Of a stretch of 64,000 nucleotides of DNA, positions 26,825-40,431 are shown one piece after another. Each line of letters starts with the position of its first letter. Position 1 is the stretch's first letter. Where the stretch lies: the NCBI RefSeq assembly GCF_001555965.1, contig NZ_LSHX01000010.1, positions 153,581 through 217,580 on the forward strand. Direction: 5' to 3'. This stretch comes from Sphingomonas sp. CCH21-G11. GTDB lineage: Bacteria > Pseudomonadota > Alphaproteobacteria > Sphingomonadales > Sphingomonadaceae. Made by a program: the position numbers and the translations under genes. The notes below the pieces were generated by a model. It was not told the DNA's origin. It did no database searches and saw only the letters and a program-made list of their open reading frames with translations.

Positions 26825-26842
26825 CGTCAAATCAAATTGACA
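26825..26842 (-). promoter_or_regulatory. Near-consensus PpsR/CrtJ operator before bchG
   Basis: Minus-strand TGTCAATTTGATTTGACG fits TGT-N12-ACA with one mismatch (final ACG) and has the inner C/G of TGTC-N10-GACA. It lies in the 67-bp gap between ppsR and bchG. Confidence 0.5.
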
Positions 26843-26862
26843 CTTCGACTGTACGCAAATGG

Positions 26863-28296
26863 TTACTCGGCGTCGGGAACCAAGCTGCCAAGCCCGTGGC
26901 GGTGCAGCTTTGAATAGAGACTCTGGCGGCTGACGCCCAGCATCTCGGCCGCGGACGCACGGTTGTCCGACGTGTAGTTCAGCGCGGCCTCGATACACAG
27001 TCGCTCGATGAGATCGGTCGACTCGCGCACGATCTCCTTCAGCGACATGCGTCCGACCAGGTCGGTCAGCTGCTCGACCGAACGCGGCATCTCGATGCCC
27101 GCGACCGGCGTTTCGCGCAGCCGGCGGGCGACGGGGCGGATCGTGAAGCCGAACTGGCGATCGCCGCTCTCCGACGTGACGCAAACCCCAGAGACCTCAA
27201 CCTCCTCCTCCGAACCGAACGCACCGCGCATGATGGTCGTGGCATTGCGCACCAGGCCATGTTCGCGCAGCTGGCGCGCCAGCAGGTCGGCATCGATGCC
27301 GGGCCGCCCCAGCCATTCGCCGATCGGCTGGCCGATGATCCGGCTCGCGGACGGCACCTCGGCCAGGTCGACAAAGGCGGTGTTGGCAGCGAGCACCGCC
27401 AGATTGGCATCGGCGAGCACGAAGGCGTCGGGCATGCGTTCGATGACATCACGCAGCCGGTCGACGCCGCCCTGCGCGCCCTCCCCGCGCTCGCCCGGAT
27501 CGATCCGGAGCAGCAGCAGCGCCATGCGGGCCTGGCGGAACAGCGTCGCGTTCAATTGCGCCTGTCCAGCACCCTTGCGCAGCGTCACGCCGATCGGCGC
27601 CAGCGTCGCGGCTGCTTCGGCCGCGCCCAGAAAAGCGATCAGCCGCTCGCGATCGGCCGCCTCGACGATGACGCCGGCAGGCTGATCGGTCAGCGCGCCC
27701 TCCTTCATCCCCAGAATGCCATGCGCGGCGGCATTGGCCTCGCGAATCCGCCGCGTCGCCGCGTCGACGATAAGCACGGGCTCGTGCGCCATGTCGAAGA
27801 GCAGACGATAGCGCGCCTCGGCCTGGCGCAGCCGGATATAGTCGCGCTCCAGCGACTGCTGGGTCTGGAGCAGGCGTTGCTGGGTCGCCGCCGCCGCGCG
27901 AAGCTCGCGCCCGATCGCGATCAGCCGCCCGCCATCGCCCAGCCGCATCGTCAGATAGCGGACCGGTACGTCGCCATTGGGCGTCCGGTGCGTGACCTGG
28001 CGCCAGCGCGGCGCCTCGCTGGTCGACGCCTGGCTCAACATTTCGTCGAGCTTGGGATGTCCTTCGATCTCGACCGTGTCGTGCCAGCGGGTCCCCTTCC
28101 AGCCGGTGATCCCGAGCTTGACGAGCTCGCGATCCGACACCGCCATGTCGAGGACCCGGCCGTCCGAGTCGAGGATCAGCGCGAGGTCGCCGACCGCGCC
28201 GAGGATGGCGGCGGCGGACTCGGCGCTCAAAGGCCCTGGATAAAGGTCCGGAGTCGAAAAACCGCTGGGCGCGGAAGGGGCGTGGTGCCTGTTCAT
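26863..28296 (-). CDS. ppsR: PpsR/CrtJ-type redox-responsive repressor of photosynthesis genes
   Basis: A 477-residue regulator. It has an N-terminal PAS-like domain (about 25-130), a Gln-rich helical linker (138-160, ATQQRLLQTQQSLERDY), PAS1 (about 160-260) and PAS2 (about 280-390). A Fis-type helix-turn-helix at the C-terminus reads NRASAAEMLGVSRQSLYSKL. PpsR/CrtJ represses bch, crt and puc genes aerobically at TGT-N12-ACA palindromes. Only two Cys are present: 372, and 434 just before the HTH. The latter matches the redox Cys of the HTH region, but no counterpart of the PAS1 Cys is seen. aerR lies directly upstream (32 bp), as in Rhodobacter. Confidence 0.92.
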   Translation of the reverse strand: MNRHHAPSAPSGFSTPDLYPGPLSAESAAAILGAVGDLALILDSDGRVLDMAVSDRELVKLGITGWKGTRWHDTVEIEGHPKLDEMLSQASTSEAPRWRQVTHRTPNGDVPVRYLTMRLGDGGRLIAIGRELRAAAATQQRLLQTQQSLERDYIRLRQAEARYRLLFDMAHEPVLIVDAATRRIREANAAAHGILGMKEGALTDQPAGVIVEAADRERLIAFLGAAEAAATLAPIGVTLRKGAGQAQLNATLFRQARMALLLLRIDPGERGEGAQGGVDRLRDVIERMPDAFVLADANLAVLAANTAFVDLAEVPSASRIIGQPIGEWLGRPGIDADLLARQLREHGLVRNATTIMRGAFGSEEEVEVSGVCVTSESGDRQFGFTIRPVARRLRETPVAGIEMPRSVEQLTDLVGRMSLKEIVRESTDLIERLCIEAALNYTSDNRASAAEMLGVSRQSLYSKLHRHGLGSLVPDAE

Positions 28297-28328
28297 TCTG
28301 CGCGCTCTGGCGCTCCCTCGTAAGCTAC

Positions 28329-29244
28329 TCAGCCGTAACGTGCTTCACGCCTCCTTGCGCCAAGCCAGGTTTCGGCGACAGACAAAGCCATGCGCGCGTC
28401 GGGTGCGGTCGCATCCGCGCCGACACGCTGCGCCATCTGCGGATCCGTCAGGAAAACGGGTCCACCCACCATCACGCACAAGTGCGGATTGCGGGAAACG
28501 CTGCGCATCGCCTTGATCGCAGACGGCATGGTCGCCGTATGGCCGCTACAGCTTGCGGTCAATCCGACAAGATCAAACCATTCGTCGGCGACCCGTTCAA
28601 CCAGCAGGCTGGTCGTCGCCTGGACCATACGGTCGGTGACCCAGCCGCCACGCGCGAACACCTCCTCGATCACGATCGTCCCGAAGGTATGCTGATCGCC
28701 GGGCACCGACGCGAACAGGGCGCGCCGGCCCGTCTCGCGGCCATGCTCGATGGGCGCGCGCGCCGACAATTCGTGCACGACCTCCTGCAGGCGCCACAGT
28801 CCCATTGTCACGTCGACGAAGTCGAAACGGTCCTGCTCCCAATAATCGCCGAACCGGCGCGCGATGGGGACCAGCAGGTCGAGCAGCAACGCCTCGACGC
28901 TGATCCCGCGGTCAAGCAGTGCCTCGACCCGCGCGACCAGTTCATCAGCCTCGACCTGGAGGACCAGGGGGGGTGAACGCGTCGATATCCGCGGGCATGA
29001 TGCCCGGCGCGCCGGATGCCGTGGTTGCCGCCGACGTCGCCCGCGCGCGGACCGGATGCGCCATCAGCAGGCGGGGGATCACCTGGGATTCGATCAGCGC
29101 GGCCAGCGAAGCCTGGTCGGGCGGGGATGAAAGCAACTCGAGCGGCGCGCGCGCCTCCGCACTCGCGCGGGACCGGCGGCGGCGTCCGCCGTCACGCGGC
29201 GCGACCGGCGGCATGGGCTTACCATTGGAGTGGATGTAGGCCAT
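28329..29244 (-). pseudogene. aerR: AerR-type B12-binding antirepressor gene interrupted by a +1 frameshift
   Basis: Read from ATG 29244 (MAYIHSNGKPMPPVAP), the frame runs through ALIESQVIPRLLMAHP and DAFTP, then stops early. One base shift at the seven-G run 28967-28973 restores a continuous 304-residue AerR. The second frame continues LVLQVEADELVARVEALLDR, then RFGDYWEQDRFDFVDVTMGL, and the cobalamin motif DQHTFG (DxHxxG). With six G the gene would be intact: the total of 916 bp is one base over a multiple of three. AerR binds B12 as a light sensor and opposes or partners PpsR/CrtJ. Either this strain has lost it, the tract varies in length, or the base is a sequencing error. It is immediately upstream of ppsR, the known arrangement. 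Confidence 0.75.
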
Positions 29245-29374
29245 TTCCGCGCTCTCCCTGAAGCTCGGGTCGATGTTTGTACAAACCTCGCGAAGCGCCA
29301 CATTTTTGGAATCCCGCAGGGATCAAGCTACGCCTGTTTCGATCCCGCCACAACCCGCGAAATCGGGACCAAGT

Positions 29375-29422
29375 CGAAAAGTGTCATTTTTGCTTTACGT
29401 CTATTCTGTTTGACACTTTTCG
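29375..29422. promoter_or_regulatory. Dyad operator region between aerR and bchF with two imperfect PpsR sites
   Basis: A perfect 12-bp inverted repeat CGAAAAGTGTCA (29375-29386)/TGACACTTTTCG (29411-29422) spans the control region. Within it, TGTCATTTTTGCTTTACG (29382-29399) and CGTCTATTCTGTTTGACA (29398-29415) each fit TGT-N12-ACA with one mismatch and overlap by 2 bases. Confidence 0.6.
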
Positions 29423-29437
29423 CGTCGGTGCCATAAT
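29410..29437 (+). promoter_or_regulatory. Candidate sigma70 promoter of the bchF operon
   Basis: TTGACA at 29410-29415 and CATAAT at 29432-29437 are 16 bp apart. The -35 box lies inside the right half of the dyad/PpsR site, as expected for repression by occlusion. It is 28 bp upstream of the bchF start. Confidence 0.55.
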
Positions 29438-29464
29438 GTGCGCAACGACAAGAGGGCGTGAGGC

Positions 29465-31284
<1,820 letters not shown>

Positions 31285-31297
31285 GGAGGCTTCTCCT

Positions 31298-31382
31298 CGT
31301 CGCCCCGGCGCAGGCCGGTGCCGCTCGCCGAACCGGGCGCGCGCCAGGCTGTCCAGCGGCCCCGGCCTTCGCCGGGGCGACG
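31298..31382. repeat. REP-like palindromic element inside the bch operon
   Basis: Arms CGTCGCCCCGGCGCAGGCCG (plus G) and its inverted partner CCGGCCTTCGCCGGGGCGAC (plus G) sit about 40 bases apart, filling the bchN-bchB gap. Same family as 22548-22626 and 45041-45142. As RNA it would fold into a strong hairpin between two cistrons whose products are needed in equal amounts. Confidence 0.75.
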
Positions 31383-31402
31383 GGGAAAGGGACGGCCACA
31401 CC

Positions 31403-32989
31403 ATGCAGCTGACCGTCTGGACCTATGAAGGCCCGCCGCATGTCGGCGCGATGCGGGTCGCGACGGCGATGAAGGGCGTCCATTATGTCCTCCACGCGCC
31501 GCAGGGCGACACCTATGCCGACCTGCTGTTCACGATGATCGAGCGCCGCAATGCGCGGCCGCCGGTCACCTACACCACCTTTCAGGCGCGCGACCTGGGC
31601 AAGGACACTGCCGAACTGTTCCAGACCGCCGCGCGCGAGGCCTATGACCGCTTCCAGCCGCAGGCGATGCTGGTCGGCGCATCCTGCACCGCCGAGCTGA
31701 TCCAGGATGACCCCGCGGGGCTGGTCGCGGCGATGAACCTGCCGATCCCCGTCGTGCCGCTCGAACTGCCCAGCTACACCCGCAAGGAAAGCTGGGGGGC
31801 GTCGGAAACCTTCTACCAGATCGTCCGCACCATCGCCGATCGCAGCGTGCGCCCCGCCCCGCGCGAGGGCCGCCGGCCGCGCGCCAACCTGCTTGGCCCC
31901 ACCGCACTCGGCTTTCGCCACCGCGACGACGTGGTGGAGATCACCCGGCTGCTCGACGCAATGGGCGTCGACGTCCATCTGGTCGCGCCGCTGGGCGCGA
32001 GCCCGGCCGACATCGCCAATATCGGCGCGGCCGATTTCAACGTGCTGCTCTATCCCGAAACCGGCGACACCGCGGCGCGCTGGCTGGAAAAGAACCTGAA
32101 CCAGCCGACCGTGCGCACCGTGCCAATCGGCTATGGGGCGACTCGCGAGTTCATCGCCGAGGTCGCCGCGATTGCCGGCGTCGCGGCCGATGCCGACCAG
32201 CTTCAGTCGCGCCTGCCCTGGTGGAGCCGTTCGGTCGATTCGACCTATCTGACCGCCAAGCGCGTCTTCATCTTCGGCGATGCGACTCACGCGATCGCCG
32301 CCGCGCGGGTCGCCCGCGACGAACTGGGCTTCGAGGTGGTGGGCCTGGGTTGCTATAATCGCGAGTTCGCCCGCGACCTGCGCGATGCCGCCAAGCTTTA
32401 CGGCGTCGAACCGCTGATCACCGACGACTATCTGGAGGTTGAACAGGCGATCGCCGAACTGCAGCCCGAGCTGGTGCTGGGGACGCAGATGGAGCGCCAC
32501 ATCGCCAAGCGGCTGGGCGTGCCGTGCGCGGTCATTTCGTCACCCGTGCATGTCCAGGATTTCCCCGCGCGCTACTCGCCGCAAATGGGGTTCGAGGGCG
32601 CGAACGTGCTGTTCGACACCTGGGTCCACCCGTTGGTCATGGGGCTGGAGGAGCATCTGCTCACCATGTTCCGCGACGATTTCGAGTTTTCCGATGGCGC
32701 GGGCGCCAGCCATCTCGGGCATGGTCACAAATCCCCGCTCCCGCCTGCGGGAGGCGTCGGGGGTGAGCACGGCGCAGATGCCGAAACGCTCGCGGACAAC
32801 CCCGACCCCAACCCCTCCCCTGCAGAGGAGGGGCTTTGGACCTCTGACGCCGAGCGCGAGCTCAGGAAAATCCCGTTCTTCGTGCGCGGCAAGGCACGCC
32901 GCAACACCGAACGCTTCGCCGCCGATCAGGGGCTGGCGGTGATCACGCTCGACACGCTTTACGACGCGAAGGCGCATTATGCCCGCTAG
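31403..32989 (+). CDS. bchB: Light-independent protochlorophyllide reductase subunit B
   Basis: A 528-residue nitrogenase-like partner of BchN. Asp36 ([10 protein letters not shown]), the unusual aspartate ligand to the shared [4Fe-4S] cluster, is present, as are [33 protein letters not shown] and [22 protein letters not shown] linker then leads to the C-terminal domain ([17 protein letters not shown] to [11 protein letters not shown]). The linker contains a 105-bp repeat-derived insert (32732-32836) encoding Pro/Gly-rich sequence. Total length is still normal for BchB because this linker is variable in the family. It overlaps bchH by 11 nt. Confidence 0.95.
   Translation: MQLTVWTYEGPPHVGAMRVATAMKGVHYVLHAPQGDTYADLLFTMIERRNARPPVTYTTFQARDLGKDTAELFQTAAREAYDRFQPQAMLVGASCTAELIQDDPAGLVAAMNLPIPVVPLELPSYTRKESWGASETFYQIVRTIADRSVRPAPREGRRPRANLLGPTALGFRHRDDVVEITRLLDAMGVDVHLVAPLGASPADIANIGAADFNVLLYPETGDTAARWLEKNLNQPTVRTVPIGYGATREFIAEVAAIAGVAADADQLQSRLPWWSRSVDSTYLTAKRVFIFGDATHAIAAARVARDELGFEVVGLGCYNREFARDLRDAAKLYGVEPLITDDYLEVEQAIAELQPELVLGTQMERHIAKRLGVPCAVISSPVHVQDFPARYSPQMGFEGANVLFDTWVHPLVMGLEEHLLTMFRDDFEFSDGAGASHLGHGHKSPLPPAGGVGGEHGADAETLADNPDPNPSPAEEGLWTSDAERELRKIPFFVRGKARRNTERFAADQGLAVITLDTLYDAKAHYAR
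32732..32836 (+). repeat. 105-bp palindromic element read in frame inside bchB
   Basis: Two inverted GC-rich arms are joined by a short centre, translated as 35 codons (begins [11 protein letters not shown], ends [13 protein letters not shown]). The right arm (32794-32835), reverse-complemented, agrees at about 37 of 42 bases with the intergenic copy at 59046-59087. The bchD insert at 61440-61544 has the same length and frame. Confidence 0.8.
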
Positions 32990-35900
32990 CGCCGCCCCCG
33001 TGCGCGTGGTCATCATCACGCTGGACAATCACCTGTCGGGCGCGTGCCAGCGCGCGCAGGCGCAGTTCGACCGCACCCATCCCGGCGTCACCATCGGCTT
33101 CCACGCCGCCGCCGACTGGGATGATCAGCCGGGCGCGCTCGAAGCGGCGCGCGCCGACATTGCGCGCGGCGACATCATCCTGGTGACGATGCTGTTCCTC
33201 GAGGATCATATCCGCGCGGTGCTGCCCGATTTGCAGGCGCGGCAGTCGGCGTGCGACGCGATCGTCGGCCTGATGTCGGCAGGCGAGGTCGTCAAGCTGA
33301 CCCGCATGGGCGATTACCGCATGGACAAGCCCGCGACCGGGCCGCTCGCCATGCTCAAGAAGCTGCGCGGATCGGGCAAGCCGGGCGCGAGTTCGGGCAA
33401 GGGCCAGATGGCGATGCTGCGCCGCCTGCCCAAATTGCTGCGCTTCATTCCCGGCACGGCGCAGGACGTGCGCGCCTATTTCCTCACGCTGCAATATTGG
33501 CTGGCGGGTTCGGACGACAATGTCGTCGACATGATCCGCGCACTGATCGATCGCTATGCCGATGGCGATCGCCGCGCGCTTCGTGGCGGCATGAAGGCGG
33601 CGTTGCCGCGCGACTACCCGGAAGTCGGCGTCTACCACCCCGACATGAAGGACCGGATGGCACGCACCGTGTCCGATCTGCCGCGTCGGCGCGACGCAGT
33701 CGGCACGGTGGGCGTGCTGATGCTGCGTTCCTACATCCTGGCACGCGACTCGGCGCATTATGACGGTGTGATCCGCGCGCTGGAGGCCAAGGGCCTGAAC
33801 GTCGTCCCGGCCTTTGCCGGCGGGCTGGACGGCCGCCCGGCGATCGAGACGCTGTTCATGCGCGGCGGCACCGCGACGGTGGATGCGGTCATCAACCTGA
33901 CCGGGTTCAGCCTGGTCGGCGGCCCCGCCTATAACGACACCAAGCTGGCCGAGGAAATGCTGGCCAAGCTCGACCGGCCCTATATCGCCGCGCATCCGGT
34001 CGAGTTTCAGACGCTGCAGGCCTGGGGCGCCAACCGCCAGGGGCTGCTGCCGCTCGAATCGACGATGATGATCGCGATTCCCGAGCTGGACGGCGGCACC
34101 AATCCGATGGTGTTCGGCGGGCGCTCGGACGGCGCGGAAACGCCCTGCACCGGCTGCGAACGCCACTGCACCTTCCCCGCCGCCGGCGCGGTCCGTGCGA
34201 TGGAAAGCTGCCCCGAGCGGGCCGAGGCGCTGGCCGCCCGCGTGCTCAAGCTGGTCGAACTGCGCCAGGCGCAGGAAGCCGAACGCCGCGTCGCCATCGT
34301 CCTGTTCAACTTCCCGCCCAATGCCGGTGCGGCGGGCTCCGCACAGTTCCTGGCGGTGTTCGAGTCGCTGCACGCCACGCTCCGCCGGCTGGCTGACGAA
34401 GGCTATCGCGTCGACGTTCCCGCCAGCGTCGATGAGCTGCGCGACCGCATCCTGGCCGGCAACGCCGCGCGCTACGGCACCGAAGCGAACGTCCACACCC
34501 GCATCACCGCCGACACGATCGTGTCGACCGAGACCTGGCTCAACGAGATCGAGCGCGAATGGGGGCCCGCCCCCGGCAAGCTCCAGTCGGACGGCAGCGC
34601 GGTGCAGGTGCTCGGCGCGCAGTTCGGCAACGTGTTTGTGGGCATTCAGCCCGCGCTGGGGATCGAGGGCGATCCGATGCGGCTGCTGTTCAACGGCCGC
34701 TTTGCCCCGACCCATGCCTTTGCCGCCTTCTACCGCTGGCTGCGCGAGGATTTCCGCGCCCACGCCGTGCTGCATTTCGGCACGCATGGCAGCCTGGAGT
34801 TCATGCCGGGCAAGCAAGCCGGCCTGAGCGCGCAATGCTGGCCCGACCGGCTGATTGGTGACTTGCCCAACATCTATCTCTACGCCGCCAACAATCCGTC
34901 GGAAGGCGTGCTGGCCAAGCGCCGCTCGGGCGCGACGTTGGTGAGCTACCTCACCCCTGCGCTGACTCAGTCGGGCGTCTACAAGGGGCTGGCCGACCTC
35001 AAGGCGTCGGTCGAACGCTGGCGCGCGCTGCCGCCGGGCGACGAGACCGGCGAGATGCTCGCCGAACTGATCGCCGACCAGGCCGCCGCGATCGATCTGG
35101 ACGGCCACGACATCCCCGCGCTCGCCGCGCGGCTCTATGAAATCGAGCGCGAGCTGATCCCGCAGGGGCTGCATGTCGCCGGCCAGGCCGCGACCCGCGC
35201 GGAACGCATCGACATGATCGCCGCCACCGCCGACAGCCGCGGCGAGCCGCTCGACCTGCTGACGGTCGAGGCACTGGTCGACGGCCGGCTAAAGCTCGAC
35301 ACGCCGCTGCTCAAGGATCTGGCGGCGCTGAACACCGCGCTCGCCACGAACGCCGAGCTGGACGGCCTCGTCGCCGCGCTTTCCGGGCGCTATATCCATT
35401 CGGTGTCGGGCGGCGACCTGTTGCGCTCGCCGGAAATCCTGCCGACCGGCCGCAACATCCACGGCTTCGACCCGTTCCGCCTGCCCAGCGCCTTCGCGGT
35501 GCGCGATGGTGCGGAACAGGCGCAGCGGCTGATCGACCGCAGCCTCGCCGATTCCGGTCGCCTGCCCGAAACCGTCGCGATGGTGCTGTGGGGCACCGAC
35601 AACCTCAAGAGCGAAGGCGCGCAGATCGCCCAGGCGTTGGCGCTGATCGGCGCGCGGCCGCGCTTTGACAGCTATAGCCGGCTGGCCGGGGCGGAGCTGA
35701 TCCCGCTCGCCGAACTCGGTCGCCCGCGCATCGACGTGATCGCGACGCTGTCGGGCGTGTTCCGCGACCTGCTGCCGCTGCAGACGCGGATGCTGGCCGA
35801 AGCCGCGCTGCTCGCCAGCCAGGCCGACGAACCCGTCGAGATGAATTATGTGCGCAAGCACAGCCTGGCGCACCAGGCCGAGCATGAGTGCGGCATCGAA

Positions 35901-36638
35901 ACCGCGGCGCTGCGCGTCTTCTCCAACGCCGAGGGGGCCTATGGCGCCAACGTCAATCTGATGATCGACACCGGCGGCTGGACCGACCCCAACGAACTGG
36001 CCGACAGCTTCGAGCGGCAAAAGGGCTATGCCTATGGCGTCAAGGGCCAGCCGGTCCGCCAGGCGGAACTGCTCGCATCCGCGCTCAAGACCGTCGATTG
36101 CGCCTATCAGAACCTCGAGTCGGTCGAACTCGGCATCACCACCATCGACCAATATGTCGATGCGCTGGGCGGCATCAGCCGCGCGGTGACGCGCGCCAAG
36201 GGTGCGGCCGCGCCGGTCTATATCGGCGACCAGACGCAAGGCACCGGCAAGGTCCGCTCGCTCCAGGAACAGGTCGCGCTCGAAACCCGCACCCGGATCC
36301 TCAATCCGGTCTGGACCGAAGGGCTGCTGCGCCACGGCTATGAGGGCGTCCGCGCGATCGAGGGGCATGTGACCACGACGATGGGCTGGTCGGCGACGAC
36401 CGGCGAGGTCGACCCCTGGGTCTATCAGCGGATCAGCGAGACCTATGTACTGGACGACGAGATGCGCGCGCGCATCGCCTCGCTCAACCCGCGTGCCGCC
36501 GCCCGTGTCGCCCACCGGCTGATCGAGGCGAGCGAGCGCAACTACTGGCAACCCGACGACGCAACTCTGGCGGCACTCCACGCCGCATCCGACGAGATCG
36601 AGGACCGCCTCGAGGGCGTCGTCGCGGTCGCAGCATAA
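32979..36638 (+). CDS. bchH: Magnesium chelatase subunit H
   Basis: A 1219-residue porphyrin-binding catalytic subunit of the CobN/BchH family. Typical segments are [20 protein letters not shown] near the start, [20 protein letters not shown] in the middle, [20 protein letters not shown], and a C-terminal [20 protein letters not shown]. With BchI and BchD (encoded 24 kb away) it inserts Mg2+ into protoporphyrin IX, committing the tetrapyrrole to bacteriochlorophyll. It overlaps the end of bchB by 11 nt and is followed by bchL after 13 bp. Confidence 0.97.
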   Translation: MPASAAPVRVVIITLDNHLSGACQRAQAQFDRTHPGVTIGFHAAADWDDQPGALEAARADIARGDIILVTMLFLEDHIRAVLPDLQARQSACDAIVGLMSAGEVVKLTRMGDYRMDKPATGPLAMLKKLRGSGKPGASSGKGQMAMLRRLPKLLRFIPGTAQDVRAYFLTLQYWLAGSDDNVVDMIRALIDRYADGDRRALRGGMKAALPRDYPEVGVYHPDMKDRMARTVSDLPRRRDAVGTVGVLMLRSYILARDSAHYDGVIRALEAKGLNVVPAFAGGLDGRPAIETLFMRGGTATVDAVINLTGFSLVGGPAYNDTKLAEEMLAKLDRPYIAAHPVEFQTLQAWGANRQGLLPLESTMMIAIPELDGGTNPMVFGGRSDGAETPCTGCERHCTFPAAGAVRAMESCPERAEALAARVLKLVELRQAQEAERRVAIVLFNFPPNAGAAGSAQFLAVFESLHATLRRLADEGYRVDVPASVDELRDRILAGNAARYGTEANVHTRITADTIVSTETWLNEIEREWGPAPGKLQSDGSAVQVLGAQFGNVFVGIQPALGIEGDPMRLLFNGRFAPTHAFAAFYRWLREDFRAHAVLHFGTHGSLEFMPGKQAGLSAQCWPDRLIGDLPNIYLYAANNPSEGVLAKRRSGATLVSYLTPALTQSGVYKGLADLKASVERWRALPPGDETGEMLAELIADQAAAIDLDGHDIPALAARLYEIERELIPQGLHVAGQAATRAERIDMIAATADSRGEPLDLLTVEALVDGRLKLDTPLLKDLAALNTALATNAELDGLVAALSGRYIHSVSGGDLLRSPEILPTGRNIHGFDPFRLPSAFAVRDGAEQAQRLIDRSLADSGRLPETVAMVLWGTDNLKSEGAQIAQALALIGARPRFDSYSRLAGAELIPLAELGRPRIDVIATLSGVFRDLLPLQTRMLAEAALLASQADEPVEMNYVRKHSLAHQAEHECGIETAALRVFSNAEGAYGANVNLMIDTGGWTDPNELADSFERQKGYAYGVKGQPVRQAELLASALKTVDCAYQNLESVELGITTIDQYVDALGGISRAVTRAKGAAAPVYIGDQTQGTGKVRSLQEQVALETRTRILNPVWTEGLLRHGYEGVRAIEGHVTTTMGWSATTGEVDPWVYQRISETYVLDDEMRARIASLNPRAAARVAHRLIEASERNYWQPDDATLAALHAASDEIEDRLEGVVAVAA

Positions 36639-36645
36639 GGAATAA

Positions 36646-38224
<1,579 letters not shown>

Positions 38225-38228
<4 letters not shown>

Positions 38229-39646
38229 GCCCGCGCGCTGCCTTCTGGACCCGGATCGGGACGCGCTTCCTGCCGTTCGCGGACGCGGCGACGGCGGAAT
38301 TGCCGCTTGGCCGGCTGCTGCGGCTCTCGCTGTTCCAGGTCTCGGTCGGCATGGCGATGGTGCTGCTGACGGGCACGCTCAACCGGGTGATGATCGTCGA
38401 GCTCGGCATGTCGGCTTCGGTCGTCGCGGCGATGGTTGCACTGCCCATCCTGTTCGCCCCGTTGCGCGCGCTGATCGGGCACAAGTCCGACCAGCATCGG
38501 TCGGTACTGGGGTGGAAGCGGGTGCCCTATATCTGGTTCGGTACGCTCCTGCAGTTCGGCGGGCTGGCCATTTTGCCCTTCGGCATCCTGGTGATGACGG
38601 GCGACGGCGCGGCACCGGCGTGGATCGGCCAGACCGGGGCCGCGATCGGCTTTCTGCTGGTCGGCGCGGGGATGCACATGACCCAGACCGCCGGCCTGGC
38701 GCTCGCCACCGACCTGGCGCCCGAGGCAAGCCGCCCGCGCGTCGTCGCGCTGCTGTACGTCGCGCTGCTGGCGGGCATGCTGCTCAGCGCGCTGCTGATC
38801 GGCCGGCTGCTCGCCGACTTCTCCCCCACCCGGCTGGTCCAGGTCGTCCAGGGTGCCGCGGTCGTCACCATGGTGCTCAACATCACCGCCTTGTGGAAGC
38901 AGGAAGCGCGCAACCGCTCGGCCACCGCCGCCGATCGGCCGCGCCCCGACTTCGCCAGCCTGTGGGCGGTCTATGTCGCCAATCCGCGCACCCTGCGCCT
39001 GCTGACCGTCGTAGGACTCGGTGCCGCGGCGTTCAGCATGCAGGACGTGCTGCTGGAACCCTATGGCGGCGCAATTCTGGGCCTGTCGGTGGCCGCGACC
39101 ACGTCGCTGACCGCGCTGTGGGCGACGGGCATGATCGTCGGTTTTGCGCTGGCGGCGCGCGGGCTCGCGGCCGGTGCGGACCCGTTGCGGCTGGCCGGCT
39201 ATGGCGCGGTCGCCGGCATCGCGGCGTTCCTCGCGGTCCTGTTCGCCGCGCCGCTGGAGCAGGTGGTCCTGCTCGCGGTCGGCGCGACCTTTATCGGGCT
39301 GGGTGCCGGGCTGTTCTCGGTCGGCACGATGGTCGAGGCGATGGGGCTGGCGCGCGACGGACAGTCGGGCCTGGCACTGGGCGCGTGGGGCGCGGTGCAG
39401 GCGACCTGCGCGGGGCTTGCCATCGCGCTCGGCGCACTGATGCGCGACCTTGTCTCGACCGTCGCGGTCGCGCGCGATTTCGGCACGACGCTGGCGGCGC
39501 CGGCGACGGGCTACGGGTTTGTCTACTGCGTGGAAATCATCTTGCTGCTGGGCACGCTCGTCGCGCTCGGGCCGCTGGTCAACGGGCGCGACGGCACGCC
39601 CCGACCGGCCCCCGGACGCTTCGGGCTGGGCCAGTTTCCGATCTGA
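38225..39646 (+). CDS. lhaA: LhaA-type light-harvesting complex assembly protein (PucC family)
   Basis: A 473-residue MFS-type membrane protein with about 12 helices. It includes RLLRLSLFQVSVGMAMVLLT, GTLNRVMIVELGMSASVVAA, RALIGHKSDQHRSVLGWKRV and FSMQDVLLEPYGGAILGLSV. Its position between bchM and puhA is the classic lhaA (F1696) site; LhaA promotes LH1 assembly. It is a relative of the bch2 protein in this window but clearly a separate gene. It starts inside the bchM stop and is followed by puhA after 11 bp with GAGGAGAAGG. Confidence 0.93.
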
Positions 39647-39657
39647 GGAGAAGGCCA

Positions 39658-40431
39658 ATGGACGTTCAAATCAACGAGCACATCGACGTTGCGCTGATCA
39701 CGCTCAACGCCTTTTTCCTCTTTTTCGTGGGGCTGATCATCTATCTGCGCCGCGAAGACCGGCGCGAGGGTTTCCCGCTCGAGGACGAGATGACCGGCCG
39801 GCTCGACACGCTGGGCGGCCCGCTGCTCCACGGCGACACCAAATATTTCAAGTTGCCCTTCGGCCATGGCACGACGCAGGCCCCGGCGCACGGCCGCGAA
39901 CCCGTCGACATCGCCGCGCGGCGCTTTGAACGCTTCCCCGGCGCGCCCTATGTCCCGACCGGTGACCCGCTGGTCGACGGTGTCGGCCCCGCCGCCTACG
40001 CCGATCGCGCCAAGCGTCCCGATGTCGACTGGGAAGGCCATCCGCGCATCGTGCCGCTGGGCGCGGCGGCCGAGTTCTGGATCGTCAAGAACGATCCCGA
40101 TCCGCGCGGCATGCCGGCCGTCGGCGCCGACGGCAAGGTCGCCGGTACCGTCGGCGAGGTATGGATCGACAAGGCCGACCGCCTGATCCGCTATCTCGAG
40201 GTCGCGCTGGCCGACAGCGGCCGATCGGTGCTGGCACCGATGTTCATGGCGACGATCGAGCGCAAGCGCGGCCGCGTCGTCATCGACGCGATCACCGCCG
40301 CGCAGTTCGCCAACGCCCCGGAAGCCGGCGCGAACGGCACGATCACCCTGTACGAGGAAGAGCGCGTGTCGGCCTATTTCGGCGGCGGCTATCTCTATGC
40401 GACGCCGGCGCGGCAGGAGCCGTTCCTGTGA
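39658..40431 (+). CDS. puhA: Photosynthetic reaction centre H subunit
   Basis: A 257-residue protein with one N-terminal transmembrane helix (VALITLNAFFLFFVGLIIYL) followed by the cytoplasmic beta-rich domain. The latter has REDRREGFPLEDE, TKYFKLPFGHGTTQAP and FPGAPYVPTGDPLVDGVGPA. Subunit H caps the L/M core and helps gate proton transfer to QB. It overlaps puhB by 4 nt (GTGA). The ribosome-binding site is strong (GGAGAAGG). Confidence 0.96.
   Translation: MDVQINEHIDVALITLNAFFLFFVGLIIYLRREDRREGFPLEDEMTGRLDTLGGPLLHGDTKYFKLPFGHGTTQAPAHGREPVDIAARRFERFPGAPYVPTGDPLVDGVGPAAYADRAKRPDVDWEGHPRIVPLGAAAEFWIVKNDPDPRGMPAVGADGKVAGTVGEVWIDKADRLIRYLEVALADSGRSVLAPMFMATIERKRGRVVIDAITAAQFANAPEAGANGTITLYEEERVSAYFGGGYLYATPARQEPFL

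Noticed and set aside
32943..35174. 743-residue minus-strand frame opposite bchH
   Set aside because: Shadow of bchH, which matches the family throughout.
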